DNA from: an uncultured Sphingomonadaceae bacterium
GTDB lineage: Bacteria > Pseudomonadota > Alphaproteobacteria > Sphingomonadales > Sphingomonadaceae
Length of the DNA stretch: 64,000 bases
NCBI GenBank assembly: GCA_947258815.1
Contig: CAMYJW010000022.1
Coordinates: forward strand, 23,158-87,157
Reading direction: 5' to 3'
Shown in pieces: positions 22,332-34,781 of this stretch. A model generated the notes under the pieces. That model worked only from the letters and a program-made list of their open reading frames with translations. It was not told the origin of the DNA and searched no databases. The position numbers were made by a program, and so were the translations under genes. The stretch's first letter is position 1. Every line of letters starts with the position of its first letter.

Positions 22332-23345
22332 ATGCAATTTGACCTGCTCCTGAGGGCCTTGTCCGACCCTACCCGGCTCCGCATTATGCGGCTTCTGGCG
22401 CACATGGAGCTTGCCGTGGGCGAACTTGCACAGGTTCTGGGGCAAAGCCAGCCCCGCGTTTCGCGCCATGTGCGTATCCTGTGCGATGCCGGACTGGCCG
22501 AACGGCGCAAGGAAGGCAGCTGGGTGTTTCTGAGAAGCAGCATCGGAGAGGATCGGGCCCCGCCCATCGGCGCCGCCGCCGCGAAACTGCTTGCAACCGG
22601 CGAGCGGGACGATGCAGCATTCGCTGCCCAGTGCCGGGAAGATCGCCTGCATCTGGCCGAAATTCGCGCGGCCCGCGAAGCCAGCGCCCAGTCATACTTC
22701 GCCAGCCATGCGGACGAGTGGGATACGTTGCGCGTGCTGCATTCACCTGACGAACCGGTTGAAGCGGCATTGACCAAGGCTCTGGATACTCTGGCCCAGC
22801 AAGGCTCGCTGGGAAGGCTGCTTGATGTCGGCACCGGCACTGGCCGGATGGCCGAACTGTTCGCACCGCGCGCCGAACACGTAACGGCATTCGACAAGAG
22901 CCCGGAAATGTTGCGCATCGCGCGTGCCCGCATTCAGGATCTGCCGGCCGACCGGGTTGAACTGGTTCAGGGCGATTTCGATTCGCTACCATTCCCCGAC
23001 AGCGCGTTCGATACGGTGCTTTTCCATCAGGTTCTGCACTATGCGCAATCGCCACGCACCGTGCTTGCCGAAGCGGCGCGCGTCACGAAAAATGCTGGAC
23101 GCATCGCGATCGTGGACTTTGCCGCCCATAATCTTGAGGAATTGCGCGCATCCCACGCACATGCCCGGCTGGGCTTTTCGGATGAGCAGATGCTTACCCT
23201 GCTTGGCGATTGCGGGTTTTCCAGCCAGCCGGCGATCGCCATTTCCGGCGCGCCGCTCACCGTCAAGATCTGGACCGCAACACGCGGGCCGGACAACCGC
23301 CCCTCCACCACGTCATCTCAATTCGAAACGGCCCCAGACTCATGA
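22332..23345 (+). CDS. ArsR-family regulator fused to a methyltransferase domain (SahR-like)
   Basis: The 337-residue protein has an ArsR winged helix at residues 1-90 (RALSDPTRLRIMRLLAHMEL, then GQSQPRVSRHVRIL) and a class-I SAM-binding methyltransferase-like domain from about 160 (LLDVGTGTGRMAELF, later FDTVLFHQVLHYAQSP). Such fusions near met genes are proposed to sense SAM or S-adenosylhomocysteine. It overlaps metF by four bases (ATGA), placing it first in a metF-metH operon. The ATG has no Shine-Dalgarno sequence and the operator lies immediately upstream, suggesting a leaderless or nearly leaderless mRNA. Confidence 0.85.
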   Translation: MQFDLLLRALSDPTRLRIMRLLAHMELAVGELAQVLGQSQPRVSRHVRILCDAGLAERRKEGSWVFLRSSIGEDRAPPIGAAAAKLLATGERDDAAFAAQCREDRLHLAEIRAAREASAQSYFASHADEWDTLRVLHSPDEPVEAALTKALDTLAQQGSLGRLLDVGTGTGRMAELFAPRAEHVTAFDKSPEMLRIARARIQDLPADRVELVQGDFDSLPFPDSAFDTVLFHQVLHYAQSPRTVLAEAARVTKNAGRIAIVDFAAHNLEELRASHAHARLGFSDEQMLTLLGDCGFSSQPAIAISGAPLTVKIWTATRGPDNRPSTTSSQFETAPDS

Positions 23346-24274
23346 ATGCCAGCTACGATGCCCTTCACGAAGCGCGCACCGCGCTAGACACCCCGCTGTT
23401 CGCGGGTCTGCCCGGCGATATAAACGCCTCGTTTGAATTCTTCCCGCCCAAATCGGAGAAGATGGAAGCGCAGTTGTGGAGCGCGGTAACTCAGCTTGCG
23501 CCGCTCCGGCCCAACTTCGTTTCCGTGACATATGGCGCTGGAGGCTCCACGCGCGAACGCACCCACGCCACTGTCGCGCGCCTGATTTCCGAAGCCAGAC
23601 TGCCCACTGCCGCGCATCTCACCTGTGTCGATGCCACCAAGGCCGAAATTCGCGAGGTTGCCGAACAGTATTGGGAAGCAGGCGTTCGCCATATCGTGGC
23701 GCTGCGCGGCGATGCTGGAAAGCCGGGCGCGCCGTTCGTCGCGCATCCGCAAGGCTATGCCAGCGCAGCCGATCTTGTTTCAGGCCTGCTTGAAATCGCC
23801 CCGTTTGAAATTTCAGTCGCCGCCTACCCCGAAACGCATCCCGATGCCACAAGCGCGCAGGCGGATATAGACAACCTCAAACGCAAGCTGGATGCCGGCG
23901 CAAGCCGGGCGATCTCGCAGTTTTTCTTCGATCCGCAAGTGTTCTTCCGGTTTCGCGATCGGCTTAACGCAGCCGGGATAACGGCACCGGTGTTGCCCGG
24001 CGTGCTGCCCGTCACCAATGTTGCCCAGGCCCGCAAGTTCGCATCGGCGTGCGGCGCGCATATCCCGGAATGGATGGACGGCCTGTTTGAAGGGCTGGAT
24101 GAAATGCCCGGATCGCGCCAGCTTGTCGCCGCCACGGTCGCTGCGGAGTTCAGCCGCCGGCTTTATGCTGGCGGCGAGCGTGATTTTCACTTCTACACGC
24201 TGAACCGGGCCGAACTGGCCTATTCGATCTGCCACATGCTGGGCATGCGCCCCAAGAAGGAGCCCGCGCAATGA
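23342..24274 (+). CDS. metF: 5,10-methylenetetrahydrofolate reductase
   Basis: MetF makes 5-methyltetrahydrofolate, the methyl donor for MetH. The 310-residue protein has the family start SFEFFPPKSEKMEAQLW, VSVTYGAGGSTRERTH, the ALRGD block and the FAD/folate site around SQFFFDPQVFFRF. ATG 23342 overlaps the regulator stop by four bases and gives the usual length. Its stop overlaps the next gene in the same way. Confidence 0.96.
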   Translation: MNASYDALHEARTALDTPLFAGLPGDINASFEFFPPKSEKMEAQLWSAVTQLAPLRPNFVSVTYGAGGSTRERTHATVARLISEARLPTAAHLTCVDATKAEIREVAEQYWEAGVRHIVALRGDAGKPGAPFVAHPQGYASAADLVSGLLEIAPFEISVAAYPETHPDATSAQADIDNLKRKLDAGASRAISQFFFDPQVFFRFRDRLNAAGITAPVLPGVLPVTNVAQARKFASACGAHIPEWMDGLFEGLDEMPGSRQLVAATVAAEFSRRLYAGGERDFHFYTLNRAELAYSICHMLGMRPKKEPAQ

Positions 24275-25317
24275 GCGCCGAAAGCGAATTTCGCGCCCGC
24301 GCGGCCGATTCCATCCTGATCTTCGACGGCGCTTATGGCACCGCAATCCAGCGCTATGGCCTGACCGAGGAAGACTATCGCGGCGATCTTGATCTCAAGC
24401 TCGATCAGAAAGGCAACAACGATCTGTTGTGCCTGACCCGGCCCGATGTCATCCGCGAAATCCACGACGCCTATTTCGCTGCGGGCGTGGACATGGTGGA
24501 AACCAACACGTTCAGTTCCACACAGATCGCAATGGCCGATTATGGCTGCGAACATCTGGTGGAGGAACTCAACCTTGCCGCCGCAAAACTGGCGCGCGAA
24601 GCCGCCGATGCGGCACAGGCGAAAGACGGCAAGCGCCGCTTCGTTGCCGGATCGATCGGACCGACCAACAAGACACTGTCGATCTCTCCCGATGTCAACG
24701 ATCCGGGTTTTCGCGAAGTGACATTCGATGAACTGAAAGCCACATATCGCGAACAGTGCGATGCGCTGATCGCGGGCGGCGTGGATTTCCTGCTGGTGGA
24801 AACCTGTTTCGACACGCTCAACGCCAAAGCCGCCGGCCTTGCCGCGCTTGAAGCCGAACGGGCGAGCGGGCGAAGCGTGCCCCTGATGCTGAGCTTTACG
24901 ATCACCGACATGAGCGGGCGCAACCTTTCAGGCCACACGATCATGGCGTTCTGGTATACATTGCGCCATCTCAAACCGCTGACGATCGGCGCGAACTGCG
25001 CTTTCGGGGCAGACAAACTGCGGCCCTACCTTGCCGAACTGTCCAAAGACACCGACACGCTGATCATGGCCTATCCCAACGCCGGATTGCCCAATGAGCT
25101 GGGCGAGTATGACGAACTGCCCGAAACCACCGGAAAACTGATCCGCGAATGGGCCGATGAAGGGCTGGTCAACGTGGTTGGCGGGTGCTGCGGCACCACG
25201 CCCGCGCATATCGCCGCGATTGCCAAAGTGCTGACCGGCGAAAAACCGCGCGCCCTGCCCGAACTTGATATCCAGACCCGGCTTGCCGGGCTTGAACCCT
25301 TCATCATTGCCGCCTGA
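24271..25317 (+). CDS. metH: Methionine synthase, homocysteine-binding subunit (split MetH, N-terminal)
   Basis: This 348-residue protein corresponds only to the homocysteine/zinc module of cobalamin-dependent MetH: LIFDGAYGTAIQRYGL at the start, NTFSSTQIAMADYG, and the zinc cysteines in GANCAFG and VGGCCGTTPAHI. It ends cleanly before the folate module, which is a separate gene 15 bp downstream. The gene overlaps the metF stop by four bases. The split into two polypeptides is seen in other sphingomonads and looks ancestral rather than a mutation. Confidence 0.95.
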   Translation: MSAESEFRARAADSILIFDGAYGTAIQRYGLTEEDYRGDLDLKLDQKGNNDLLCLTRPDVIREIHDAYFAAGVDMVETNTFSSTQIAMADYGCEHLVEELNLAAAKLAREAADAAQAKDGKRRFVAGSIGPTNKTLSISPDVNDPGFREVTFDELKATYREQCDALIAGGVDFLLVETCFDTLNAKAAGLAALEAERASGRSVPLMLSFTITDMSGRNLSGHTIMAFWYTLRHLKPLTIGANCAFGADKLRPYLAELSKDTDTLIMAYPNAGLPNELGEYDELPETTGKLIREWADEGLVNVVGGCCGTTPAHIAAIAKVLTGEKPRALPELDIQTRLAGLEPFIIAA

Positions 25318-25332
25318 CCTGACAGGACCAAC

Positions 25333-27945
25333 ATGACAGACCAATCAACCGCCCGCTTCGTCAATATCGGCGAGCGCACCAACGTTACCGGCTCCGCGCG
25401 GTTCAAAAAACTGATCCTGGCGGGCGATTATGCCGCCGCAGTCGAAGTGGCGCGCCAGCAAGTGGAAAACGGCGCGCAGATCATCGATGTGAACATGGAT
25501 GAAGGCCTGCTCGACGCGGTTGAGGCGATGACCACGTTCCTCAAGCTGATCACCGCGGAACCGGATATCAGCCGCGTGCCGGTGATGATCGACAGTTCGA
25601 AATTCCATGTCATCGAAGCGGGTATGAAATGCGTTTCGGGCAAGCCGATCGTCAACTCGATCTCGATGAAGGAAGGCGAGGAACAGTTTCTTGAACACGC
25701 GCGCATCTGCATGGATTATGGCGCTGCCGTTGTTGTCATGGCCTTCGATGAAACCGGCCAGGCCGACACCAAAGACCGCAAGGTTGAAATCTGCAAACGG
25801 GCTTATGCGCTGCTGACAGGCATTGGCTTCCCGCCCGAAGACATCATCTTCGATCCCAATATTTTCGCCATCGCCACCGGCATCGAAGAACACGATCGGT
25901 ATGGACTGGATTTCATCGAGGCGCTGGCCGAAATCAAGGCCGCGTGCCCGCATGTCCATTTCTCGGGCGGGCTTTCAAATCTGTCATTCAGCTTTCGCGG
26001 CAATGAAACGGTGCGCCGCGCGATGCATTCGGTGTTCCTGTATCACGCGATACCCGCCGGGCTGGATATGGCGATCGTCAACGCCGGGCAGCTTGACGTG
26101 TATGACCAGATCGATCCGGTGCTGCGCGAGGCATGCGAGGATGTGATCCTCAACCGCCCCGTCGAAGGCGAACTTTCCGCCACCGAACGGCTGATCGAAC
26201 TTGCCGAAAGCTATAAAGGCATCAACCCAGCGGAAGAAAAAGCCGCGGAGGAATGGCGCGGCTGGCCGGTTGAAAAGCGCATCGAACACGCACTGGTCAA
26301 AGGCATAGACGCGCATGTCGTTGACGATACAGAGCAAATGCGCGCGGCAATGAAGGAAACCGGCGGACGGCCCATCGAGGTGATCGAAGGTCCGCTGATG
26401 GACGGAATGAATGTCGTCGGTGACCTGTTCGGATCGGGCAAGATGTTCCTGCCGCAAGTGGTGAAATCGGCGCGCGTGATGAAAAAGGCCGTTGCCCACC
26501 TGATCCCTTATATCGAAGCCGAAAAGGAAGAAGGCGCACGCGCCAAAGGCAAGATCGTGATGGCCACGGTCAAAGGCGATGTCCACGATATCGGCAAGAA
26601 CATCGTCGGTGTGGTGCTGCAATGTAATGGGTATGAAGTGATCGATATGGGCGTGATGGCCCCGTGGTCGACCATTCTCGAAACCGCGAAAGAAAATGAA
26701 GCCGACATTATCGGCCTGTCCGGCCTGATCACGCCTTCGCTGGATGAAATGGTGACGGTGGCAGAGGAAATGCAGCGCGCCGATCTGGCAATTCCGCTGC
26801 TGATCGGCGGCGCCACCACCAGCAAGGTTCACACCGCGCTGCGGATCGATCCCGCCTACGAAGGCCCGGTGATCCATGTGCTCGACGCCAGCCGCGCGGT
26901 GGGCGTGGCATCGCAATTGCTGTCTGACACGCAGGCCGATGCATATGTTTCATCTGTCGCCATTGATTATCAGAAAGTCCGCGAATCGCGCGAAAGCAAG
27001 GGCAAATCCGATCTCCTGCCGCTTTTTGAAGCGCGGGAAAATTCATACGCGCCAGACTTTGCCGACAAGCCCCCCGCCCCTGCCCAGCCAGGCCAGCACG
27101 TTTTCGATGACTGGGATCTGGCGGACTTGCGCAACACGTTTGACTGGACACCGTTCTTCCGCGCCTGGGAACTTGCCGGAACCTATCCCGCCATCCTCGA
27201 TGACGATGTCGTCGGCGAAAGCGCGCGCAACCTGTTCGCCGATGCGCAGGCGATGCTCGATACCATCATCGCCGAAAAGTGGCTGACCGCGCGCGGGGTA
27301 TGCAATTTCTGGCCGTGCAAGCGTGATGGCGATGATGTGCTGCTGGACAATGGCACCCGCCTTGCCTTCCTGCGCCAGCAAGTGAAGAAAAGCCGGGGTC
27401 GCGCGAACTTCTGCCTGTCGGATTTCATCGATCCAGATGGTGACTGGATCGGCGGCTTTGCCGTTGGCATCCACGGCATTGATGAACACATCGCCCGCTT
27501 CAAAGCCGCCCACGACGATTACAACGAAATCCTGCTCAAGGCGCTGGCAGACCGGTTTGCCGAAGCATTTGCAGAGCGGCTCCACAGCCATGTGCGCACA
27601 ACTCTGTGGGGCTATGCGCCGGATGAACAGCTGACCAACGAAGCCCTGATCCGCGAGCAATATCGCGGCATCCGCCCCGCGCCCGGCTATCCGGCCTGCC
27701 CTGATCACACGTTGAAACCGATCCTGTTCGATCTGCTGAACGCGCAGGAGAATGCTGGCATCACACTCACCGAAAGTCAGGCGATGTTGCCCACTTCGGC
27801 GGTTTCAGGATTTTACTTCGGACATCCCGAAAGCCAGTATTTCGGAGTAGCCCGCATCGGGCGCGACCAGCTTGAAGACTATGCAAGCCGCCGCGAAATG
27901 GACGTGGACATTGCAGAACGCTGGCTACGCCCGAACCTTGAGTGA
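25333..27945 (+). CDS. metH: Methionine synthase, folate-, cobalamin- and reactivation-domain subunit (split MetH, C-terminal)
   Basis: This 870-residue protein supplies the rest of MetH. It has a pterin-binding domain ([18 protein letters not shown]), the cobalamin cap and B12 domain with the DXHXXG motif ([15 protein letters not shown], His is the lower cobalt ligand), and the SAM-binding reactivation domain ([15 protein letters not shown] near residue 780). It has its own ATG and ribosome site 15 bp after the first subunit. Together the two proteins would methylate homocysteine. Confidence 0.95.
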   Translation: MTDQSTARFVNIGERTNVTGSARFKKLILAGDYAAAVEVARQQVENGAQIIDVNMDEGLLDAVEAMTTFLKLITAEPDISRVPVMIDSSKFHVIEAGMKCVSGKPIVNSISMKEGEEQFLEHARICMDYGAAVVVMAFDETGQADTKDRKVEICKRAYALLTGIGFPPEDIIFDPNIFAIATGIEEHDRYGLDFIEALAEIKAACPHVHFSGGLSNLSFSFRGNETVRRAMHSVFLYHAIPAGLDMAIVNAGQLDVYDQIDPVLREACEDVILNRPVEGELSATERLIELAESYKGINPAEEKAAEEWRGWPVEKRIEHALVKGIDAHVVDDTEQMRAAMKETGGRPIEVIEGPLMDGMNVVGDLFGSGKMFLPQVVKSARVMKKAVAHLIPYIEAEKEEGARAKGKIVMATVKGDVHDIGKNIVGVVLQCNGYEVIDMGVMAPWSTILETAKENEADIIGLSGLITPSLDEMVTVAEEMQRADLAIPLLIGGATTSKVHTALRIDPAYEGPVIHVLDASRAVGVASQLLSDTQADAYVSSVAIDYQKVRESRESKGKSDLLPLFEARENSYAPDFADKPPAPAQPGQHVFDDWDLADLRNTFDWTPFFRAWELAGTYPAILDDDVVGESARNLFADAQAMLDTIIAEKWLTARGVCNFWPCKRDGDDVLLDNGTRLAFLRQQVKKSRGRANFCLSDFIDPDGDWIGGFAVGIHGIDEHIARFKAAHDDYNEILLKALADRFAEAFAERLHSHVRTTLWGYAPDEQLTNEALIREQYRGIRPAPGYPACPDHTLKPILFDLLNAQENAGITLTESQAMLPTSAVSGFYFGHPESQYFGVARIGRDQLEDYASRREMDVDIAERWLRPNLE

Positions 27946-27955
27946 ATAGAGGTTT

Positions 27956-30154
<2,199 letters not shown>

Positions 30155-30241
30155 CGTTTAACTCCAGAACCATGCAATTGCCTGGGTTCTAGGCGAATAA
30201 GGTGAATTTTTTGGCAACTATTGGCCAAGCCGTCAGAAACC

Positions 30242-32131
30242 ATGGAAATTGCGGAATTTGCGGAATTTTCAGCCAGACCTGTGGAGGGGGTGGCCCGCGC
30301 CCCTCGCCCCGATGGCTTTATGGGTTTAACCGTTCGGGCCGTGTCCGAAGTTTCAACCATACCTGCCACAAACCAGCTTGAAGCGCTGCATGCCACTTTC
30401 GGCTTTTCCGCGTTTCGCGGTGCACAGCAGACCGTGATCGAGCGCGTGCTGGCAGGCAATTCCACATTGGCGGTGATGCCCACAGGCGCGGGCAAATCGC
30501 TGACGTATCAGCTGCCTTCGGTGATGCTGGACGGCACCTGCGTGGTCATCTCGCCGCTGATCGCGCTGATGCACGATCAGCTGCGCGCCGCATCCGCCAA
30601 CGGCATTCGCGCCGCAACCCTGACCAGCGCCGATACCAACCGCGCCGATACGGTGGACCGGTTCCGCGCCGGTGAGCTGGACCTGCTTTATGTTGCGCCG
30701 GAACGCGCCAGCCAGCCGCATTTCCGCCAGTTGCTCGATCAGGCGCGGCTCTGCCTGTTTGCAATAGACGAAGCCCACTGCGTGTCCGAATGGGGCCACG
30801 ATTTCCGGCCCGACTATCGCGGGCTGAAACCCGTTCTTGACAGTTTTCCGCATGTGCCCCGCCTGGCGCTGACGGCCACCGCCGACGAACACACGCGCGC
30901 GGATATTCTGCACCAGCTTGGTATTGGCGAAGACGGGCTGATCGTTGCCGGGTTCGATCGCCCGAACATCCGCTATATGGTGCGCCCGCGCGACAATCCC
31001 GCCCGCCAGCTCAAAACCTTGCTGGCCGAACAGCCGGGGCCCGGCATCATCTATGCGCCAACTCGCGCAAAAGTGGAAAAGCTGGCCGAAACGCTGAGCG
31101 CGGATGGACGCCCGGTCCTGCCTTATCATGCAGGCCTCAGCCCGGAAGTGCGTGCCGCCAATCAGGCCGCGTTCGTGGCATCGGAAGACATGGTGATCGT
31201 TGCCACGGTTGCTTTCGGGATGGGCATCGACAAACCCGATGTGCGGTTTGTCGCCCATGCAGGCCTGCCCAAATCGATCGAAGCCTATTATCAGGAAACC
31301 GGACGTGCGGGCCGGGATGGCGATCCGGCCATGGCGGTGATGCTGTGGGGCGCGGACGATTTTGCGCGCGCGCGCCAGCGGCTGAGCGAAGTGGGTGACG
31401 CGCGCCTCTCAAGCGAACGCACCCGGCTTGATGCACTGGCGACGCTGGTTGAAACCGCCGCCTGCCGCCGCGCGATCCTGCTGCGCCATTTTGGCGAAAA
31501 CCCGCCGGAGAAATGTGGCAATTGCGATAATTGCCTTGAACCCGCCGACGTAACCGACGCCAGCACGGTCGCCCAGAAGCTGCTTTCCGCCGCCTATCGC
31601 ACCGGGCAGAGCTTCGGCATCGGCCATCTGCAAAAGGTGCTGACCGGCGCAAGCGATGATCGCATTCTCCAGCGCGGGCACGATCAGCTTTCGGTGTTCG
31701 GAATACTTGAGCCGGAAGAAGCGCTGATCCTGCGCCCCGTGGCCCGCGCTTTGCAGGCGCGCGGCTGCCTGATCGCCAACGAACATGGCGGACTGGCACT
31801 GGCTGGCAAGGCGCGCGATATCCTGCGGGGCGAGGAAGCGCTGCTGATCGTCAAACCGCCGAAAAAGTCGAAACAGCGCAAATCACGCGGATCGCAGCAG
31901 GAGCCCAACCCGGTTGGCGATCCGCTGTTCGATGCCTTGCGCGCGCTGCGCCGCGAGCTGGCCGAACAGGGCGGGGTTCCGCCTTATGTGATTTTCCACG
32001 ATTCAACCTTGCGCGAAATGGCTGCAAAGCGGCCGACCAGCCTTTCCGAAATGGGCGAAATCGGCGGCGTCGGCGCGCGCAAGCTGGAAGCCTATGGCGA
32101 TCAGTTTCTGGACGTTATCCGGGCGCATTGA
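30242..32131 (+). CDS. recQ: ATP-dependent DNA helicase RecQ
   Basis: RecQ unwinds DNA 3' to 5' in recombination and fork repair. Motifs are clear: Walker A MPTGAGKSLTYQLP, DEAH box FAIDEAHCVSEWGHDFRPDY, QETGRAGRDGDP (motif VI), the zinc-binding cysteines CRRAILLRHFG / CGNCDNC, and a C-terminal HRDC domain. The family-like part starts near GFSAFRGAQQTVIERVL. ATG 30242 gives 629 residues, but an ATG at 30320 or a TTG at 30221 are also possible starts. Confidence 0.94.
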   Translation: MEIAEFAEFSARPVEGVARAPRPDGFMGLTVRAVSEVSTIPATNQLEALHATFGFSAFRGAQQTVIERVLAGNSTLAVMPTGAGKSLTYQLPSVMLDGTCVVISPLIALMHDQLRAASANGIRAATLTSADTNRADTVDRFRAGELDLLYVAPERASQPHFRQLLDQARLCLFAIDEAHCVSEWGHDFRPDYRGLKPVLDSFPHVPRLALTATADEHTRADILHQLGIGEDGLIVAGFDRPNIRYMVRPRDNPARQLKTLLAEQPGPGIIYAPTRAKVEKLAETLSADGRPVLPYHAGLSPEVRAANQAAFVASEDMVIVATVAFGMGIDKPDVRFVAHAGLPKSIEAYYQETGRAGRDGDPAMAVMLWGADDFARARQRLSEVGDARLSSERTRLDALATLVETAACRRAILLRHFGENPPEKCGNCDNCLEPADVTDASTVAQKLLSAAYRTGQSFGIGHLQKVLTGASDDRILQRGHDQLSVFGILEPEEALILRPVARALQARGCLIANEHGGLALAGKARDILRGEEALLIVKPPKKSKQRKSRGSQQEPNPVGDPLFDALRALRRELAEQGGVPPYVIFHDSTLREMAAKRPTSLSEMGEIGGVGARKLEAYGDQFLDVIRAH

Positions 32132-32186
32132 TGCGGTGCCCAAGGCAGGGCCAGGAGCGCAATCGCTGCCGAACGAAGCGCAAACC

Positions 32187-33608
32187 CTATAGCGGGTTGT
32201 CCAGCTGGATGATCGGCTCATCGCTCTTGCGCTGCTCCGTCTTGCGCTGGCGCGGCTGCGCAAAACTGTCGAGCACCGGTTTGTCGCGGCCATAGATATC
32301 GGCAAACGAGCGCAGATTGCCGTCAATGTCGACGCCCATCGTCTTGTAGGTGATGTAAGCCGGGAACGTCCGATCCATCTCAACTTTCGTGTATTTGCGA
32401 GAACTGGATATGTCCGCAGCTTCTGCCGGGCTCATGCCTGCGCCAAGCATGGCGATCGTCATCCCCAGCTCAACCGCGCGCTCGGTGCGGATGCAGCCAT
32501 GGCTGAACGCACGGACTTCGCGGTTGAACAGCGCCTTCGATGGCGTGTCGTGAAAATAGATCGCATGAGGATTGGGCATGTCGATCTTCATCAGGCCCAG
32601 CGCATTGCCGGGGCCGGGCCGCTGGACGACGCCGATATAGCCATTCGCCCCGCGCGTTGCCTTATATCCCTTGGCCCGCGCCCAGCCCGGATTGTTGAGC
32701 ACCTTTGCGCCCAGCCCTTCGCCTTTGACGATCGACTGCGGCACCGTCCACGTCGGGTTGAACACCACGGCGGACACGGTTTCGGCAAGTTGCGGTGTCG
32801 CCGTGCGCCCCGGCTTGCCAACCACCGTGCGATAGGTGCGGATGATCTTGTTTTTCACCGTCAGGCGCAGCTGGAATTCCGGGACATTGGTGATGAGATA
32901 GGCCTTGCCCAGATCGCGCGCGAGCCAGCGCCACCTGTCCATATTTGCCTGTATCAGGGCGCGCCGTTCCGGCTCGGTTTCCGGCGTCAGCGCCAAGGCC
33001 GCCTTGAGCGCGCCATAATCAGGGTGAGTCGGCGCCAGACTGGCTATGACACCACCGACATCATGGCTGGTCAGCGCCCTGGCCATCAGCCGCGCGGTGG
33101 GCAGACGTTCGGTATCGGGATCTTCGGCAAACCACTGCACGCGCGCGGGCATCGGCGTGCGCCCGTCGCGCATATCCTCAACAAGCCAGGTGAACGACCT
33201 GCTGGCCTGCACATCAAGTGCATCGTTTTCACCAGCGGCAATCGCGGCACGCAATGCTTCTGGCTGATAGTCCGCCGGGATCAGCCCTTCGCTGCCAATT
33301 GCCTCGATTGCAGAGAGCAGCGCCATTGCATCGTATTGTCCCCAGTGCATCACCGGCTCAAGATCGGGCAGCGGCTGGACCACCGGCCCCAGATCGCCTG
33401 TTACCGCAGTTTCGGGCGACACCTCCGGCGTGTCCACTTCCGCAGTATCGGCAGGTTCATCCACCGGCTGCGTCGCGCCATCTTCCAGTTCGTCTGTTTG
33501 GGGCTGCTCCGGCTGCGCTTCGGGTTCCGCCCATGCGGGCTGGCCAGCGAAAAGCACTACGGCACAACCACATGCGAGCATCCGGCGAAATTCAAGAACT
33601 GGTGTCAT
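32187..33608 (-). CDS. L,D-transpeptidase (YkuD/YcbB type), secreted
   Basis: This 473-residue precursor has a signal peptide (about 1-27, ending GQPAWA), a Glu/Pro/Thr-rich linker and a long mid region like YcbB (LdtD). The C-terminal YkuD domain carries the active site SHGCIRTERAVELG (Cys372) and HDTPSKALFNRE upstream. It would form 3-3 cross-links in peptidoglycan or link proteins to it. It is convergent with recQ. Confidence 0.9.
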   Translation of the reverse strand: MTPVLEFRRMLACGCAVVLFAGQPAWAEPEAQPEQPQTDELEDGATQPVDEPADTAEVDTPEVSPETAVTGDLGPVVQPLPDLEPVMHWGQYDAMALLSAIEAIGSEGLIPADYQPEALRAAIAAGENDALDVQASRSFTWLVEDMRDGRTPMPARVQWFAEDPDTERLPTARLMARALTSHDVGGVIASLAPTHPDYGALKAALALTPETEPERRALIQANMDRWRWLARDLGKAYLITNVPEFQLRLTVKNKIIRTYRTVVGKPGRTATPQLAETVSAVVFNPTWTVPQSIVKGEGLGAKVLNNPGWARAKGYKATRGANGYIGVVQRPGPGNALGLMKIDMPNPHAIYFHDTPSKALFNREVRAFSHGCIRTERAVELGMTIAMLGAGMSPAEAADISSSRKYTKVEMDRTFPAYITYKTMGVDIDGNLRSFADIYGRDKPVLDSFAQPRQRKTEQRKSDEPIIQLDNPL

Positions 33609-33766
33609 CGGCGAAATGTCCTATCCGCTGGCGCGGGCAATTTGTTTTCAAGTCAGATAGATATAGCCAGATTTGATCCGGCTGACACCATTCATCGCAA
33701 ATCATTGCTGAGCCTGCGATGAATTGCTTGCGCAATACGTCAGGCCGAGCAAGACGGGTAGCCGCA

Positions 33767-34648
33767 ATGACCAGCCGCCGTAACATTTTGCCGTTTCTGT
33801 CCGTCGCCATCGGTATCGCCACGTTCAGCGCGATGGACGCGGTGATGAAAGGCGCTTCGATAGAGGCGGGTGTCTACAACGCCCTGTTGCTGCGCAACCT
33901 GATCGGTGCCTGTCTGGTGTTCCCGGTGTGGCTTGTTCTGGGGCGGCCGATGCCCAGCCCGGAGGGGTTCAGGGTTCATATGCAAAGATCAGCCGTCGTC
34001 GCGGTGATGGCCACGCTGTTCTTCTTTGGACTGGTGCGCATCCCGATTGCCGAAGCCATCGCGATTTCATTCATCGCGCCGCTTATCGCCCTGTATCTTG
34101 CCGCGCTGCTGCTGAAAGAAACGATCCGGCCAAGCGCGATCATAGCCTCTCTGCTTGGTATTGCCGGTGTGCTGATCATCGGCGCGGCGCGATTTGGCAG
34201 CGGCGATTTTAGCGAAGATGCAATGTACGGCATGGCCGCGATACTGGTTTCCGCGGTTCTCTATGCGTTCAACCTGATCCTGCAACGCAAACTGGCGTTG
34301 CTTGCCAACCCGGTTGAAGTCGCCCTGTTTCAGAACCTGTTCGTCGGGCTGATTTTCCTCACCCTTGCGCCGTGGCTGGCGCAGTGGCCAAGCCATGCGG
34401 CCTTGCGCGATATTTTCGCCGGGGCGGTCTTTGCCACGATTGCGCTGGGCTTTCTTTCGTGGGGTTACGCGCGCGAAGAGGCACAGGCATTGGTGCCGAT
34501 TGAATACACCGGATTCCTGTGGGCCGCGCTGTTCGGCTGGCTCTGGTTTGGCGAGCATGTCAGCTCCGCGACAATTCTGGGCGCGATCCTGATCGTGATC
34601 GGTTGCTGGATTGCAGCCCGAAAACAGACCGAACAGACGGTTTTGTAG
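33767..34648 (+). CDS. DMT-superfamily (EamA) transporter
   Basis: The 293-residue protein has ten hydrophobic segments arranged as two EamA repeats (first repeat about residues 8-130, second about 150-285, ending WFGEHVSSATILGAILIVIG). Substrate is unknown. ATG 33767 was chosen because the first membrane helix starts ten residues later; an earlier in-frame ATG at 33719 would add an unlikely basic extension. Confidence 0.85.
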   Translation: MTSRRNILPFLSVAIGIATFSAMDAVMKGASIEAGVYNALLLRNLIGACLVFPVWLVLGRPMPSPEGFRVHMQRSAVVAVMATLFFFGLVRIPIAEAIAISFIAPLIALYLAALLLKETIRPSAIIASLLGIAGVLIIGAARFGSGDFSEDAMYGMAAILVSAVLYAFNLILQRKLALLANPVEVALFQNLFVGLIFLTLAPWLAQWPSHAALRDIFAGAVFATIALGFLSWGYAREEAQALVPIEYTGFLWAALFGWLWFGEHVSSATILGAILIVIGCWIAARKQTEQTVL

Positions 34649-34781
34649 GCCGTAAACCCTTGACCTTGGCCACCGGAACGCGCATCGGCAGTGCGACAAT
34701 TTCAGGCATTGCATTGCACCATTTGACGGCGACTGCCTCGGCGCGATCGCAGGAATACCATCACAAAGGGGAAACACATCC

